NCBI GenBank assembly: GCA_023259065.1
Contig: JAHFQY010000004.1
Location: 55,163 to 94,002 of the forward strand
Source: Nitrosomonadales bacterium
GTDB taxonomy: Bacteria; Pseudomonadota; Gammaproteobacteria; Burkholderiales; Gallionellaceae
Direction of reading: 5' to 3'
Length of the DNA stretch: 38,840 nucleotides
Shown: positions 20,304 to 28,802 of the stretch, in pieces
Numbering within the stretch: the stretch's first letter is position 1
How the letters are laid out: every line of letters starts with the position of its first letter
Notes under the pieces: generated by a model
What the model saw: the letters and a program-made list of their open reading frames with translations, nothing else
What the model was told of the DNA's origin: nothing
Databases searched by the model: none
Translations under genes and position numbers: made by a program

Positions 20304-21965
20304 TCAAGCCGGGATACCGAGCATCTCGGCGGCGTGCTTGCGCGTGGTGTCGGTTATTTTCACCCCGCCCAGCATGCGTGCGATTTCTTCCACGCGTTCC
20401 GCCGGCTTGAGCACGCGGATATTGCTCAGCGTCACCCCGTCGGTGGCGGCCTTGCTCACCTGCCACTGCGCGTCGGCCATGGCCGCCACCTGCGGCAGGT
20501 GGGTCACGCACATTACCTGGAAGCGCTTGCCCAGCTGCTTGAGCAGGCCGCCGACAATCTCCGCCACGCGCCCGCCGATGCCGCTGTCCACCTCGTCAAA
20601 AATCAGCGTAGGCACGGTGGCAGCCTGGCTGGCGGCCACCTGTATCGCCAGGCTGATGCGCGACAGTTCGCCGCCGGAAGCCACTTTGGCCAGCCCGCGC
20701 ATGGGCACGCCGGGGTTGGCGGCCACCTGGAACTCCACCGCCTCCAGTCCGTGCGCATTGCCTTCCGCCAGCGGCAACAAGGCCACGGCAAAGCTGCCGC
20801 CCTGCATCGCCAGCGTCTGCATGGCCAGGCTGATTTCCTGTGACAATTTCCCGGCCGCCTGTTTGCGCGCCGCGCTCAGCTTTCTGGCCAGCGCCAGATA
20901 CTGTTCGTGCGCAGCGGCATCCTGCCGGCTCAATTCTTCCATATCGGCATCGCCGCCCAGCTCATCCAACCTGGCCACGATGCCCTGCAAGGCTGCTGGC
21001 AGCTGCTCCGGCGTCACCCGATACTTGCGCGCCGCTTCCACAATGGCCGCCATGCGCTGCTCCTGCTCGCGCAGCTGCTGCGGATCGGCATCCAGGTCTT
21101 GCTGGTAATGGCGTAACGCATATACCGACTCTTGCAAATCGTTCTGCGCACTCTCCAGCATGGTCAGCGTTTCCTGCAGCTTGGCATCAAACTCAACCCC
21201 GGCGCGCACGCGTGCGGTCAGGGCATTGAGCTGGGCCAGGCAGGAAGTATCGGCTTCGCTTAGCACCTCCACACCGAATTGCGCGGTCTCCAGCAGGTTG
21301 GCCGCATGCGACAGGCGCGAATGTTCGGCCTGCAACTCCTCCCATTCCGCCACGCTGAAATTCAGCCCCTCCAGTTCGCTGCGCTGAAACTGCAGCAGAT
21401 CGCGCTCGGCCAGCACGGCAGCGGCATTCTGTTCCAGCTGCATGCGGCGGCGATGCAGCGCCTGCCAATCGCGATACAGCAGCGCAACCGCCTCGGCATC
21501 GCGCAACAAGTTGGCATGACCATCCAGTATCTCGCGCTGCGCATCGGGGCGCAGCAGCGACTGGTGTGCGTGCTGGCCGTGGATGTCGAGCAGGAATTCA
21601 CCGACGGCGCGCATCTGTTGCTGCGTGGCGCTGCCGCCGTTGACGAAGCCGCGCGAACGGCCGCCGGCATCCAGCACGCGGCGCATCAGGCACACGCCGG
21701 CATCGCCTTCCAGACCCTGCTCCTGCAGCCAGGCCTGCACTTGCGGCAAGGCGGAAATATCAAACTCGGCGCTGATCTCGGCACGCTCGCAGCCGGCGCG
21801 CACCATGCTGGCTTCGCCGCGCTCACCCAGCGCCAGCGACAACGCGTCGATCAGGATGGATTTGCCGGCGCCGGTCTCGCCGGTAAGCGCGGTAAAGCCT
21901 GCGGCAAAATCGAGCTCAAGTGAGTCGACGATGACAAAGTCACGGATGCTGAGAAATTTAAGCAT
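20304..21965 (-). CDS. recN: DNA repair protein RecN
   Basis: RecN is an SMC-like ATPase acting in double-strand break repair. The 553-residue protein (E. coli 553) starts MLKFLSIRDFVIVDSLELDF, has Walker A GETGAGKSI near residue 30, a long central coiled-coil region, the ABC signature KVASGGELSRISLAIQV and Walker B TLIFDEVDSGIGG, and ends with the H-loop CVTHLPQVAAMADAQ. The initiating ATG at 21965 has no Shine-Dalgarno; it lies in a tandem triplication and overlaps the stop of a 14-codon ORF that itself overlaps the nadK stop. Translation may therefore depend on coupling to nadK. Confidence 0.97.
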   Translation of the reverse strand: MLKFLSIRDFVIVDSLELDFAAGFTALTGETGAGKSILIDALSLALGERGEASMVRAGCERAEISAEFDISALPQVQAWLQEQGLEGDAGVCLMRRVLDAGGRSRGFVNGGSATQQQMRAVGEFLLDIHGQHAHQSLLRPDAQREILDGHANLLRDAEAVALLYRDWQALHRRRMQLEQNAAAVLAERDLLQFQRSELEGLNFSVAEWEELQAEHSRLSHAANLLETAQFGVEVLSEADTSCLAQLNALTARVRAGVEFDAKLQETLTMLESAQNDLQESVYALRHYQQDLDADPQQLREQEQRMAAIVEAARKYRVTPEQLPAALQGIVARLDELGGDADMEELSRQDAAAHEQYLALARKLSAARKQAAGKLSQEISLAMQTLAMQGGSFAVALLPLAEGNAHGLEAVEFQVAANPGVPMRGLAKVASGGELSRISLAIQVAASQAATVPTLIFDEVDSGIGGRVAEIVGGLLKQLGKRFQVMCVTHLPQVAAMADAQWQVSKAATDGVTLSNIRVLKPAERVEEIARMLGGVKITDTTRKHAAEMLGIPA

Positions 21966-22007
21966 TGCGGGGAAATTTAAGCATTACAAGAAGTTTGGGC
22001 ATTACAT
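21951..22007. repeat. three tandem 18-19 bp copies at the nadK-recN junction
   Basis: Units at 21951-21969, 21970-21988 and 21989-22007 are near-identical in the first two (GAAATTTAAGCATT core) and diverged in the third (GAAGTTTGGGCATT). On the minus strand each unit carries an ATG, at 21965 (recN), 21984 and 22002. The simplest reading is a tandem duplication of the recN start region, followed by drift. Confidence 0.8.
21958..22002 (-). CDS. 14-codon ORF linking nadK to recN (possible coupling ORF)
   Basis: The ATG at 22002 overlaps the nadK stop as TAATG. The frame reads MPKLLVMLKFPRNA and ends with TAA at 21960-21958, just after the recN ATG at 21965. Thus nadK stop, this ORF start, this ORF stop and recN start are chained with overlaps of a few bases. 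There is no Shine-Dalgarno for it or for recN. It is probably meaningful as a coupling device rather than as a peptide; whether it is translated is unknown. Confidence 0.4.
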   Translation of the reverse strand: MPKLLVMLKFPRNA

Positions 22008-22874
22008 GGATTTGTTCCACAGCAGCTTTTCACGCAGCGTGCGATAGTAGCTATGTCCCACCGGATGCAACAGGCGCACCGGATCAGGGTAACGCGTCAC
22101 CACCAGGGTATCGTTCAGGTGCAGATCAAAATGGGTGTGACTGTCAAAACGCACGCGCACATCCTCGGTGCGGTGCATCAGGATTTCAATCTTCGATTCC
22201 CCGCTCACCACGATGGGACGGTTGCTCAGGGTATGCGGACATACCGGCACCAGGGTCATCACATTCAAAGACGGATGCACAATCGGGCCGCCGGCAGACA
22301 AGGCGTAGGCCGTGGAGCCAGTTGGTGTGGAAACAATCAGACCATCGGCACGCTGCGTATAGACATACTCGCCATCTATGCGCACCTCAAACTCGATCAT
22401 GCTGCTGACGTTGCTGCGGTGCACCACAACCTCATTGAATGCCTGCGAGCTGAACACCTCGGTTCCCTGGCGCATCACACCCGCCGTCAGCAACATGCGT
22501 TGCTCGGTGACCAGCTCGCCCTGCAACATCGCGCCTATGCTGCGGCGCATGCTGTCCAGCGACAAATCCGTCAGAAACCCCAGCCGCCCCTGATTCACCC
22601 CGACCAGAGGAATGCCAAAAGGGGTCAAGGTGCGGGCGATATTCAGCATGGTGCCGTCCCCGCCCAGCACAATGGCCAGGTCAACCTGGCCCTTCATTTC
22701 ATCCAGCGCCAGCGCACGATAAGGATTGGGGTTGATATGGCTGGCGGTAAGGTTATCCACCACCACCGTCACGCCCTGCTCAGCGAGGAAAGCAGCCAGC
22801 CGCAGCAGCGATTCGGCAATCTCCGGCGTCTTGTATTTGCCGATCAGCGCAATGGTTTTGAAGGGTGCTTTCAT
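22002..22874 (-). CDS. nadK: NAD kinase
   Basis: NadK phosphorylates NAD to NADP. The start at 22874 gives MKAPFKTIALIGKYKTPEIA, the usual betaproteobacterial N-terminus, and 290 residues. The family motif GGDGTMLNIARTLT is near residue 70, followed by PLVGVNQGRLGFLTD, the NE-containing FNEVVVHRS and the STPTGSTAYALSAGGPIVHP substrate loop. A longer in-frame reading to 22934 adds 20 unrelated residues. Its TAA overlaps the ATG of a short ORF leading into recN. It is divergent from the GGDEF gene at 23038. Confidence 0.97.
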   Translation of the reverse strand: MKAPFKTIALIGKYKTPEIAESLLRLAAFLAEQGVTVVVDNLTASHINPNPYRALALDEMKGQVDLAIVLGGDGTMLNIARTLTPFGIPLVGVNQGRLGFLTDLSLDSMRRSIGAMLQGELVTEQRMLLTAGVMRQGTEVFSSQAFNEVVVHRSNVSSMIEFEVRIDGEYVYTQRADGLIVSTPTGSTAYALSAGGPIVHPSLNVMTLVPVCPHTLSNRPIVVSGESKIEILMHRTEDVRVRFDSHTHFDLHLNDTLVVTRYPDPVRLLHPVGHSYYRTLREKLLWNKSM

Positions 22875-23037
22875 GGCCGCGATTAAACCATATCGGGGGG
22901 GGAATGACAAAGCTGTAAGGGTAAGCAAGCACATCTAACGATCATCAGCCATTCGGATTATTCTCCCCCTTCAACTTGCTGTACCATTCATCTCACACCA
23001 GCACCAATAATACCAACGTACTCCCAGGCAATAACAC

Positions 23038-24192
23038 ATGAAACTTCTGCAACTCCCCGTCCTGCAAAACATTTTCAGCGAACTTCCGCGCGAGGAAATA
23101 TTGTGGCTGCTGTTTCCCGGCAAGCACATGACGCTGCTGTCGACTCGGCGTGCGGCCATGATTATTTCGCGCGTGCGCCTGATCGCATTCTTGTTTGCCG
23201 TGCTGACCATGCTGTTCATCATTCCCGATTTACTGATTCTGCCGTGGCCGCTTTCCGGCGAGCTGGCGTTGGGGCGCGTTGTTGCCAGCCTGGCGTTTGT
23301 GGGGCTGATGTTCTCGTTTCGCAATTCAACCAGCATGCGCCATGCTTATATTGCGCTAGCGATCATGTTTGCCATTCCCACCGTGTTTTTCGTGTTTTCC
23401 TATACGCTGCTGGCGCAGGAGCATCTGAACGGCCTGGGCGCAACCATTCAGGCTATCTATGCTTTCCTGCCTCTGATCATGGTGGCGGGGCTGAGCATGT
23501 TCCCGCTGACCGCCCTGGAGGGAGCCATTTTTGCCGGGCCGGTGCTGGTCGCCGAGATTGCCTCCAGCGTCATGCACACGGCTCACATCAACCTCAGCCC
23601 GCTGATCAGCACCTCCTGGCTGGTGATCGTCATCGCCATCGTGGCAACGCTTTCCGGCATGAGCCAGCTTGGTTTCATGATCGAGCTGGTGCGCACCGCG
23701 CTGCGCGATGCGCTGACCGGCTGCTTCTCGCGCCTGAGCGGCACCGAACTGCTGGAGATGCAGTTTATTATTTCCATGCGCAGCGGTTCGCCGCTGGCCA
23801 TTGCCTTTATCGACCTGGATAACTTCAAGAGCGTGAACGATAGCTACGGCCACGATGCCGGCGACCAGATACTGGTGAGGGCTGCGGAGCACATACGCGC
23901 CTCGCAGCGCACCGGTGACATGCTGGCACGCTGGGGTGGAGAGGAATTCATCCTGATCATGCCCAACACCTACTGCAAGGAAGCTGTCTCGGCCATTGAA
24001 CGCCTGCGTGCCAACGGCCTGGGGGCGCGCCCGGACAACACGCCGATGACGGCAAGCATAGGCATTGCAGAGCGCACCGAAGACCATGCAAGCGACTGGA
24101 AAACCCTGGTCGAGCTGGCCGACCAGCGCATGTACAACGCCAAGCAAAGCGGCAAGAACAAAAGTGTGCATTCCTGCAGCACCAGCAGATGA
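23038..24192 (+). CDS. membrane diguanylate cyclase (GGDEF domain)
   Basis: The 384-residue protein has about six hydrophobic segments between residues 40 and 220 and a C-terminal GGDEF domain. The active-site motif is GGEEF near residue 301 (LARWGGEEFILIMPN), with the metal Asp in FIDLDNFKSVNDSYGHDAGD. An inhibitory-site RxxD (RTGD) stands five residues before GGEEF, exactly where feedback binding of c-di-GMP occurs in PleD-like enzymes. An active, feedback-regulated enzyme is therefore likely. I do not recognise the membrane part as a named sensor. It lies alone between divergent nadK and codirectional hrcA. The ATG at 23038 lacks a clear Shine-Dalgarno. Confidence 0.9.
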   Translation: MKLLQLPVLQNIFSELPREEILWLLFPGKHMTLLSTRRAAMIISRVRLIAFLFAVLTMLFIIPDLLILPWPLSGELALGRVVASLAFVGLMFSFRNSTSMRHAYIALAIMFAIPTVFFVFSYTLLAQEHLNGLGATIQAIYAFLPLIMVAGLSMFPLTALEGAIFAGPVLVAEIASSVMHTAHINLSPLISTSWLVIVIAIVATLSGMSQLGFMIELVRTALRDALTGCFSRLSGTELLEMQFIISMRSGSPLAIAFIDLDNFKSVNDSYGHDAGDQILVRAAEHIRASQRTGDMLARWGGEEFILIMPNTYCKEAVSAIERLRANGLGARPDNTPMTASIGIAERTEDHASDWKTLVELADQRMYNAKQSGKNKSVHSCSTSR

Positions 24193-24221
24193 GCCTTTAA
24201 TGCCAACTTTGCTCGCAATGG

Positions 24222-24227
24222 TAGAAT
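24222..24227 (+). promoter_or_regulatory. possible -10 box directly before the hrcA start
   Basis: TAGAAT ends six bases before the hrcA ATG. If it is used, transcription would begin at or next to the ATG and give a leaderless message. No Shine-Dalgarno is visible before hrcA, which fits, but there is no clear -35 hexamer. Confidence 0.3.
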
Positions 24228-24233
24228 TCCCGC

Positions 24234-25253
24234 ATGCTTAATGACCGCGCACAAATCCTGCTGAAAACCCTGGTGGATCGCTATATCAGCGATGGCCAGC
24301 CGGTGGGCTCGCGCGCGCTGCAGCAGTTCTCCGGGCTGGATGTGAGCCCTGCCACCATACGCAATGTGATGGCCGACCTGGAAGAAATGGGCCTGGTCAG
24401 CAGCCCGCACACCTCTGCCGGGCGCGTGCCCACCGCACTGGGTTACCGCCTGTTCATCGACACCCTGATGGTGGTGCAACCGCTGGACAGCGCGCGCGTG
24501 CAGCGCCTGGAACACCAGCTGCAGCCGGACAACCCCACGCGCCTGCTGACCCAGGCTTCCAACCTGCTTTCCGAACTGACCCACTACGCCGGCGTGGTGG
24601 CCACGCCCAAGCGCAGCAGCATTACGGTGCGCCAGATCGAGTTTCTGCGCCTGTCCGAGAAAAGAGTTCTGCTGATTATCGTGATGCCGGACGGCGAGGT
24701 GGAAAACCGCGTGCTGCTCACGCACAAGGATTACACCCAGTCGCAGCTCACCGAGGCGGGCAATTTCCTGAGCCAGCAATACGCCGATTGCGCCTTTCAG
24801 GACATCCACCAGCGCGTGCAAAGCGAGCTGCACCAGCTGCAGCACGACCTCACTGCGCTGATGAGCGCCGCGATGGCGGCCAGCGACGCAGCCATCGCGC
24901 GCAAGGCGGAGGATTATGTGATCAGCGGCGAGCGCAACCTGTTGCACAGCAACGATCTTGCTTCCAACATGAACCAGCTGCGCGGCCTGTTCAACGTGTT
25001 TGAACAGAAGACGGAGCTGCTGCAACTGCTGGACGCCAGCCGCCATGCCGCCGGTGTGCATATCTTTGTCGGCAACGAATCAGGCCTGGCCGGGCTGGAT
25101 GAATGCAGCGTGGTGAGCGCACCCTACGGCGCGGACGGGCAGATTATCGGCACGCTGGCGGTGGTCGGCCCCAAGCGCATGAATTATGAACGCGTGGTGC
25201 CCATCGTGGACATCACCGCCAAGCTGCTCAGCAATGCGCTGTCGCAGTATTAG
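24234..25253 (+). CDS. hrcA: heat-inducible transcription repressor HrcA
   Basis: HrcA represses groESL and dnaK-type operons at CIRCE operators and is kept active by GroEL. The 339-residue protein starts MLNDRAQILLKTLVDRYISD and has the winged-helix DNA-binding region with GQPVGSRALQQFSGLDVSPA, TIRNVMADLEEMGLVSSPH and TSAGRVPTALGYRLFIDTLM. The dimerisation and GAF-like parts follow, and the C-terminus has the usual GPKRMNYERVVPIVDITAKLLS. No CIRCE element (TTAGCACTC-N9-GAGTGCTAA) is seen in this window, so its targets lie elsewhere. Confidence 0.97.
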   Translation: MLNDRAQILLKTLVDRYISDGQPVGSRALQQFSGLDVSPATIRNVMADLEEMGLVSSPHTSAGRVPTALGYRLFIDTLMVVQPLDSARVQRLEHQLQPDNPTRLLTQASNLLSELTHYAGVVATPKRSSITVRQIEFLRLSEKRVLLIIVMPDGEVENRVLLTHKDYTQSQLTEAGNFLSQQYADCAFQDIHQRVQSELHQLQHDLTALMSAAMAASDAAIARKAEDYVISGERNLLHSNDLASNMNQLRGLFNVFEQKTELLQLLDASRHAAGVHIFVGNESGLAGLDECSVVSAPYGADGQIIGTLAVVGPKRMNYERVVPIVDITAKLLSNALSQY

Positions 25254-25291
25254 AATACTTCACCATAATTAAAACCATATTAAAACCATTC

Positions 25292-25404
25292 ACCACAGAG
25301 ACACAGAGACACAGAGACAATCAAGAACATCAATTTCACACCCACTTATTCGGTGATTAAGTTTTTGATTCAGGTTTTTCTCTGTGTCTCTGTGTCTCTG
25401 TGGT
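25292..25404. repeat. 26-bp perfect inverted arms with an 8-bp period (ACAGAGAC type)
   Basis: Arms 25292-25317 and 25379-25404 are perfect reverse complements, separated by 61 AT-rich bases. Each arm is ACCACAGAG followed by ACACAGAG-type units at an 8-base period. The element takes up most of the 168-base hrcA-hemH spacer. Just before it, a direct repeat ATTAAAACCAT occurs twice (about 25267-25289). No ORF is present inside. It looks like a mobile or amplifying spacer element; I recall similar ACAGAGACACAGAG strings in unrelated environmental genomes but cannot confirm. Confidence 0.85.
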
Positions 25405-25421
25405 AGCTTTTTAGGCATCTT

Positions 25422-26513
25422 ATGAGCTACGCAGCTGAACCCACCTACTCCCACGGCACGCCGGAAAAAACCGCGGTGCTGCTGGTCAATCTCGGCACCC
25501 CTGAAGCACCCACGGCACAGGCGGTGAAGCCGTATCTACGCGAATTCCTCAGCGACCCGCGCGTGGTGGAAATTCCGCGTGCCATCTGGTGGTTGATATT
25601 GAACGGCATCATCCTCAATGTGCGCCCGAAAAAATCGGCGGCAAAATACGCCAGCATCTGGATGGCAGAAGGCTCGCCGCTCAAGGTGCACACTGCACGC
25701 CAGGCCGTGCTGCTGCAAGGTTATCTGCATGAAAAAACCGGGGGGGCAGGTGTGGTGGTGGACTACGCCATGCGCTACGGCCAACCTTCCATTGCCGCTG
25801 CGCTGGCACGGCTCAAGGCGCAAAACTGCCAGCGCATATTGCTGCTGCCCATGTATCCGCAATATGCCGCCAGCGCCACGGCCACGGTATGTGATGCCAT
25901 GTTCAGCGCCTTGCAGAACACGCGCAACATGCCGGCGCTGCGCACCATCAAACATTTTCACGATGATGCCGGTTACATCAGGGCCACGGCGCAGAACATC
26001 CGCGACTACTGGACGCTGCACGGCCGTCCGGACAAGCTGGTGATGAGCTTCCACGGCGTGCCGCGCTACACTCTGGACAAAGGCGACCCCTATCACTGCG
26101 AGTGCCTGAAGAGCGGGCGCCTGATTGCCGAGGAACTTGGGCTCACGCAGGAGCAATATGTCATCAGTTTCCAGTCGCGCTTTGGCAAGGCCGAGTGGAT
26201 AAAGCCTTACACCACGGCCACGCTGATGGAACTGGGCAAGCGCGGAACAAAGCGCGTTGACGTGGTGTGCCCGGGGTTTGTGGCAGATTGCCTGGAGACG
26301 CTGGAAGAGATTGCACAGGAAGGCCGCGAAGATTTCCAGCATGCCGGTGGCGGTGAGTATCACTACATTCCCTGCCTTAACGAGCGCCCCGAGTGGATGC
26401 ATGCGCTGACCGATCTGGTGCTGGATAACCTGCATGGCTGGCTGGACAAGCCGGATGCAGTACAACTGGAACAAAGCCGTTTGCGCGCGCTGGCAGCAGG
26501 CGCGCAAGCGTAA
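25422..26513 (+). CDS. hemH: ferrochelatase
   Basis: HemH inserts ferrous iron into protoporphyrin IX as the last step of heme synthesis. The 363-residue protein has the N-terminal [19 protein letters not shown]-type opening, [12 protein letters not shown], the [12 protein letters not shown] segment, [14 protein letters not shown], the catalytic His in [19 protein letters not shown] near residue 209, and the late [15 protein letters not shown] and [15 protein letters not shown] motifs. Length is normal. It follows the hrcA spacer repeat and has only a weak Shine-Dalgarno. Heme supply is relevant to the cytochrome-rich nor/nir locus downstream, but no link in regulation is visible. Confidence 0.97.
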   Translation: MSYAAEPTYSHGTPEKTAVLLVNLGTPEAPTAQAVKPYLREFLSDPRVVEIPRAIWWLILNGIILNVRPKKSAAKYASIWMAEGSPLKVHTARQAVLLQGYLHEKTGGAGVVVDYAMRYGQPSIAAALARLKAQNCQRILLLPMYPQYAASATATVCDAMFSALQNTRNMPALRTIKHFHDDAGYIRATAQNIRDYWTLHGRPDKLVMSFHGVPRYTLDKGDPYHCECLKSGRLIAEELGLTQEQYVISFQSRFGKAEWIKPYTTATLMELGKRGTKRVDVVCPGFVADCLETLEEIAQEGREDFQHAGGGEYHYIPCLNERPEWMHALTDLVLDNLHGWLDKPDAVQLEQSRLRALAAGAQA

Positions 26514-26660
26514 GACAAACGCGGGGCACAACCCTGAATGAATTGTGGGTACTCGCCGCGCATCGCCATGAATTTTTATCAGCAACACGGATAGTGCCTT
26601 AAACTCCGCTATGCCAGCGCACGCACCCGTCTGCTGCCCATCCCACAACAAGGAGAACCC

Positions 26661-27485
26661 ATGATGCTACGCAAAATACGTAACTCACTGCTGCTCGCTT
26701 TGCTGCTGTGCTTGCCACTGGTTGCGGTTGCGGCCAATACCGAGCTTACCTGGTACGGCCATGCCGCCTTCAAGATCACCACGCCTGCGGGCAAAGTGTT
26801 GCTGATCGACCCGTGGATTACCAATCCCGCCAACAAGAATGGCAAGGAAGATCTGGCCAGGCTGGACAAGGCTGACCTGATTCTGGTGACACACGGGCAC
26901 TTTGACCATGTCGGTAATAGCACTGAAATTGCCAAAAAGACCGGGGCAAAACTGGTCACCACATTTGACCTGGGCAAGGCCATGGCGACCTACGGCGGCT
27001 ACCCCAAGGAACAGATGGGTTATGACACCCAGGGCAACTTTGGCGGCGAGCTGACACTGCTGGATGGCGAGGTGAAGATCGCTTTCATTCCCGCCATCCA
27101 CAGCTCCACGATAATGGCGCCGGAGGGCAGCGCCGACAAGGACATCCACGATGGCGGCAACCCCGGCGGCTTCCTCATCACGGTGAAGAATGGCCCGGCC
27201 ATTTATCACACCGGCGATACCGATGTGTTCAGCGACATGGCGCTGATCAGGCAGTTCCACAAGGTGGACGTGATGCTGGCAGCGATAGGCGGCCACTTCA
27301 CCATGGGGCCGCAACGCGCAGCTGAGGCGGTCAAGCTGGTTGATCCGGGCATGGTGATTCCCATGCACTTCGGCACCTTCCCGATACTGGATGGCACTCC
27401 AAATGCATTGGAGAAGATACTGACAGACCATCATTCCCGCACCAAGGTCAAAACCATGGCTATAGGTGCGTCCATCAAGTTATAA
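26661..27485 (+). CDS. exported metal-dependent hydrolase, metallo-beta-lactamase fold (UPF0173-like)
   Basis: The 274-residue protein begins with a signal peptide (basic start, LLLALLLCLPLVAVA, likely cleavage after AVAA) and then the UPF0173-like opening ELTWYGHAAFKITTPAGKVL and LIDPWITNP. The metal motif THGHFDHVG is near residue 77 (HxHxDH), with later ligands in PAIHSS, YHTGDTDVF and IPMHFGTFP. UPF0173 proteins are usually cytoplasmic and about 230 residues; this one is exported, so its substrate is likely in the periplasm. The substrate is unknown. AGGAG lies seven bases before the ATG. A terminator follows. Confidence 0.9.
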   Translation: MMLRKIRNSLLLALLLCLPLVAVAANTELTWYGHAAFKITTPAGKVLLIDPWITNPANKNGKEDLARLDKADLILVTHGHFDHVGNSTEIAKKTGAKLVTTFDLGKAMATYGGYPKEQMGYDTQGNFGGELTLLDGEVKIAFIPAIHSSTIMAPEGSADKDIHDGGNPGGFLITVKNGPAIYHTGDTDVFSDMALIRQFHKVDVMLAAIGGHFTMGPQRAAEAVKLVDPGMVIPMHFGTFPILDGTPNALEKILTDHHSRTKVKTMAIGASIKL

Positions 27486-27503
27486 ATCGTGGCTCAAGCT
27501 GAG

Positions 27504-27542
27504 AAGAGGGGTGTGGCTGGCCATACCTCTCTTTAATTTTTT
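27504..27542 (+). terminator. rho-independent terminator after the metallo-hydrolase gene
   Basis: A stem of up to 13 base pairs with two G-U wobbles (AGAGGGGTGTGGC and GCCATACCTCTCT) begins 19 bases after the stop and is followed by TTTAATTTTTT. This has the form of an intrinsic terminator. Confidence 0.75.
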
Positions 27543-27685
27543 GCACCTGGTTTGTTGTTTCAGGCAGGGGCTGATTTTCCTTGCCTGGCCGCTGATTTTC
27601 GTGAACAGTAACGGCATTCATGGGAAGCAGCATGGCCCTTTCAATCTGCTCGTTTGGCCGCATTGATTATCATTACGTTATTGCA

Positions 27686-28534
27686 ATGAATACATTTTCC
27701 ATCCTGGCACATGCATTGCTGCTCTCAGCTGTAGTACTGCTGGCAACTTCACTGGTGCTGGTGCGGCGTTTGATCACCCAGTTGCCAACCGGAAGCATGC
27801 GCTCGCGCTGGCATCTGTTGTCGCTGCTCGTGATGGCATTCATTGCCAGTTACCTGAGCTATACCGTCGTCACCTGGCAGGCACACCACAACTGGCACGA
27901 CCTGATCGTGCCTGCCGTATTTTTCTTTGGCGCCTGCTTTGTGTGGCTGACGGCAGGACTGGCCCTGCGCACTACCAAGGATTTGCGCCAGCTGGTGAAG
28001 CTGGAGCACGAAAATATCACCGACCCGCTGCTGGGCATCTACAACCGCCGCTACCTGAATCGCAAGCTGGAAGAAGAAACCACTCGCGCCCTGCGCTACA
28101 AAATGCCGCTTTCCATACTGATGGTGGATGTCGACCACTTCAAGCGCATCAACGACACCTATGGGCATCAGGTGGGTGACCAGGCCTTGATTCACCTGAG
28201 CAAGGTGCTGCTGGATTCGGTGCGCAACCTGGACGTGGTGGCGCGCTACGGTGGTGAGGAGGTTCTGGTCATCGTGCCTGACACGGCGCCACAGACTGCG
28301 GCCGAGCTGGCCAAGCGCCTGAACCAGTATGTGGAAAGCCGGGCTCTGACCATTACCAACTCAAACGGCTTGCCGCAGGAAATCCGCATGACGATCAGCA
28401 TAGGCGTTGCCAGTCTCGACTACCGGACAGACAACATGCAGAAACTGCTGGAAAGAGCCGATGCCGCGCTGTATCAGGCCAAACAGAATGGCCGCAATCA
28501 GGTGGTAGTGAGCGGCGCCCATCTCGGGGAGTAA
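27686..28534 (+). CDS. membrane diguanylate cyclase (GGDEF domain, GGEEV variant)
   Basis: From the ATG at 27686 the protein has 282 residues: three hydrophobic segments in the first 95, then a GGDEF domain. The motif reads GGEEV near residue 189 (VARYGGEEVLVIVPD), with Val in place of the usual Phe. The metal and substrate residues in VDVDHFKRINDTYGHQVGD are kept, and an RxxD (RNLD) lies five residues before, so c-di-GMP synthesis and feedback control are likely. Start choice is uncertain: in-frame ATGs at 27620 and 27632 would add 18-22 residues, and 27632 has GGGAAG upstream. The gene ends five bases before the inverted-repeat element at 28540. Confidence 0.85.
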   Translation: MNTFSILAHALLLSAVVLLATSLVLVRRLITQLPTGSMRSRWHLLSLLVMAFIASYLSYTVVTWQAHHNWHDLIVPAVFFFGACFVWLTAGLALRTTKDLRQLVKLEHENITDPLLGIYNRRYLNRKLEEETTRALRYKMPLSILMVDVDHFKRINDTYGHQVGDQALIHLSKVLLDSVRNLDVVARYGGEEVLVIVPDTAPQTAAELAKRLNQYVESRALTITNSNGLPQEIRMTISIGVASLDYRTDNMQKLLERADAALYQAKQNGRNQVVVSGAHLGE

Positions 28535-28539
28535 ATAAA

Positions 28540-28775
28540 CCTAGAAACCTCAGTTGACCGCCCCTCTGCACGCCTAAGGCAATGAAGTTAATGAGTTTAT
28601 TTTATAATTCTGGATTCACCCAACTGGTGAGTCCGCTACAGGCCGAATTGCACGGTTTTTGTGGCGCATGGCGGCGTTGTAACTCCTTGGAATGGAATGA
28701 CCATTCCGCGTCGTTACGCCTTGCCCTACACCACAAAAACCGCACACTTCGACCTGTCCAACTGAGGTTTCTAGG
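28540..28775. mobile_element. 236-bp element with perfect 17-bp terminal inverted repeats (MITE/REP-like)
   Basis: The ends 28540-28556 (CCTAGAAACCTCAGTTG) and 28759-28775 are exact reverse complements. Inside lies a large imperfect palindrome of about 120 bases (28637-28757): CGGTTTTTGTGG at 28653-28664 pairs with CCACAAAAACCG at 28731-28742, and GGAATGG at 28689-28695 pairs with CCATTCC at 28701-28707 around AATGA. No credible gene is inside. It begins five bases after the GGDEF stop and ends 27 bases before the stop of a Y1-type transposase gene, so it may be a non-autonomous substrate of that family. No clear target-site duplication is seen. Confidence 0.75.
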
Positions 28776-28802
28776 ATAATTTCCGCATGCAGCGGGCTGC
28801 TC

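Noticed and set aside
25292-25404. Possible CRISPR repeats
   Set aside because: There are only two arms, inverted and not direct, with a simple internal period and no spacer series or cas genes.
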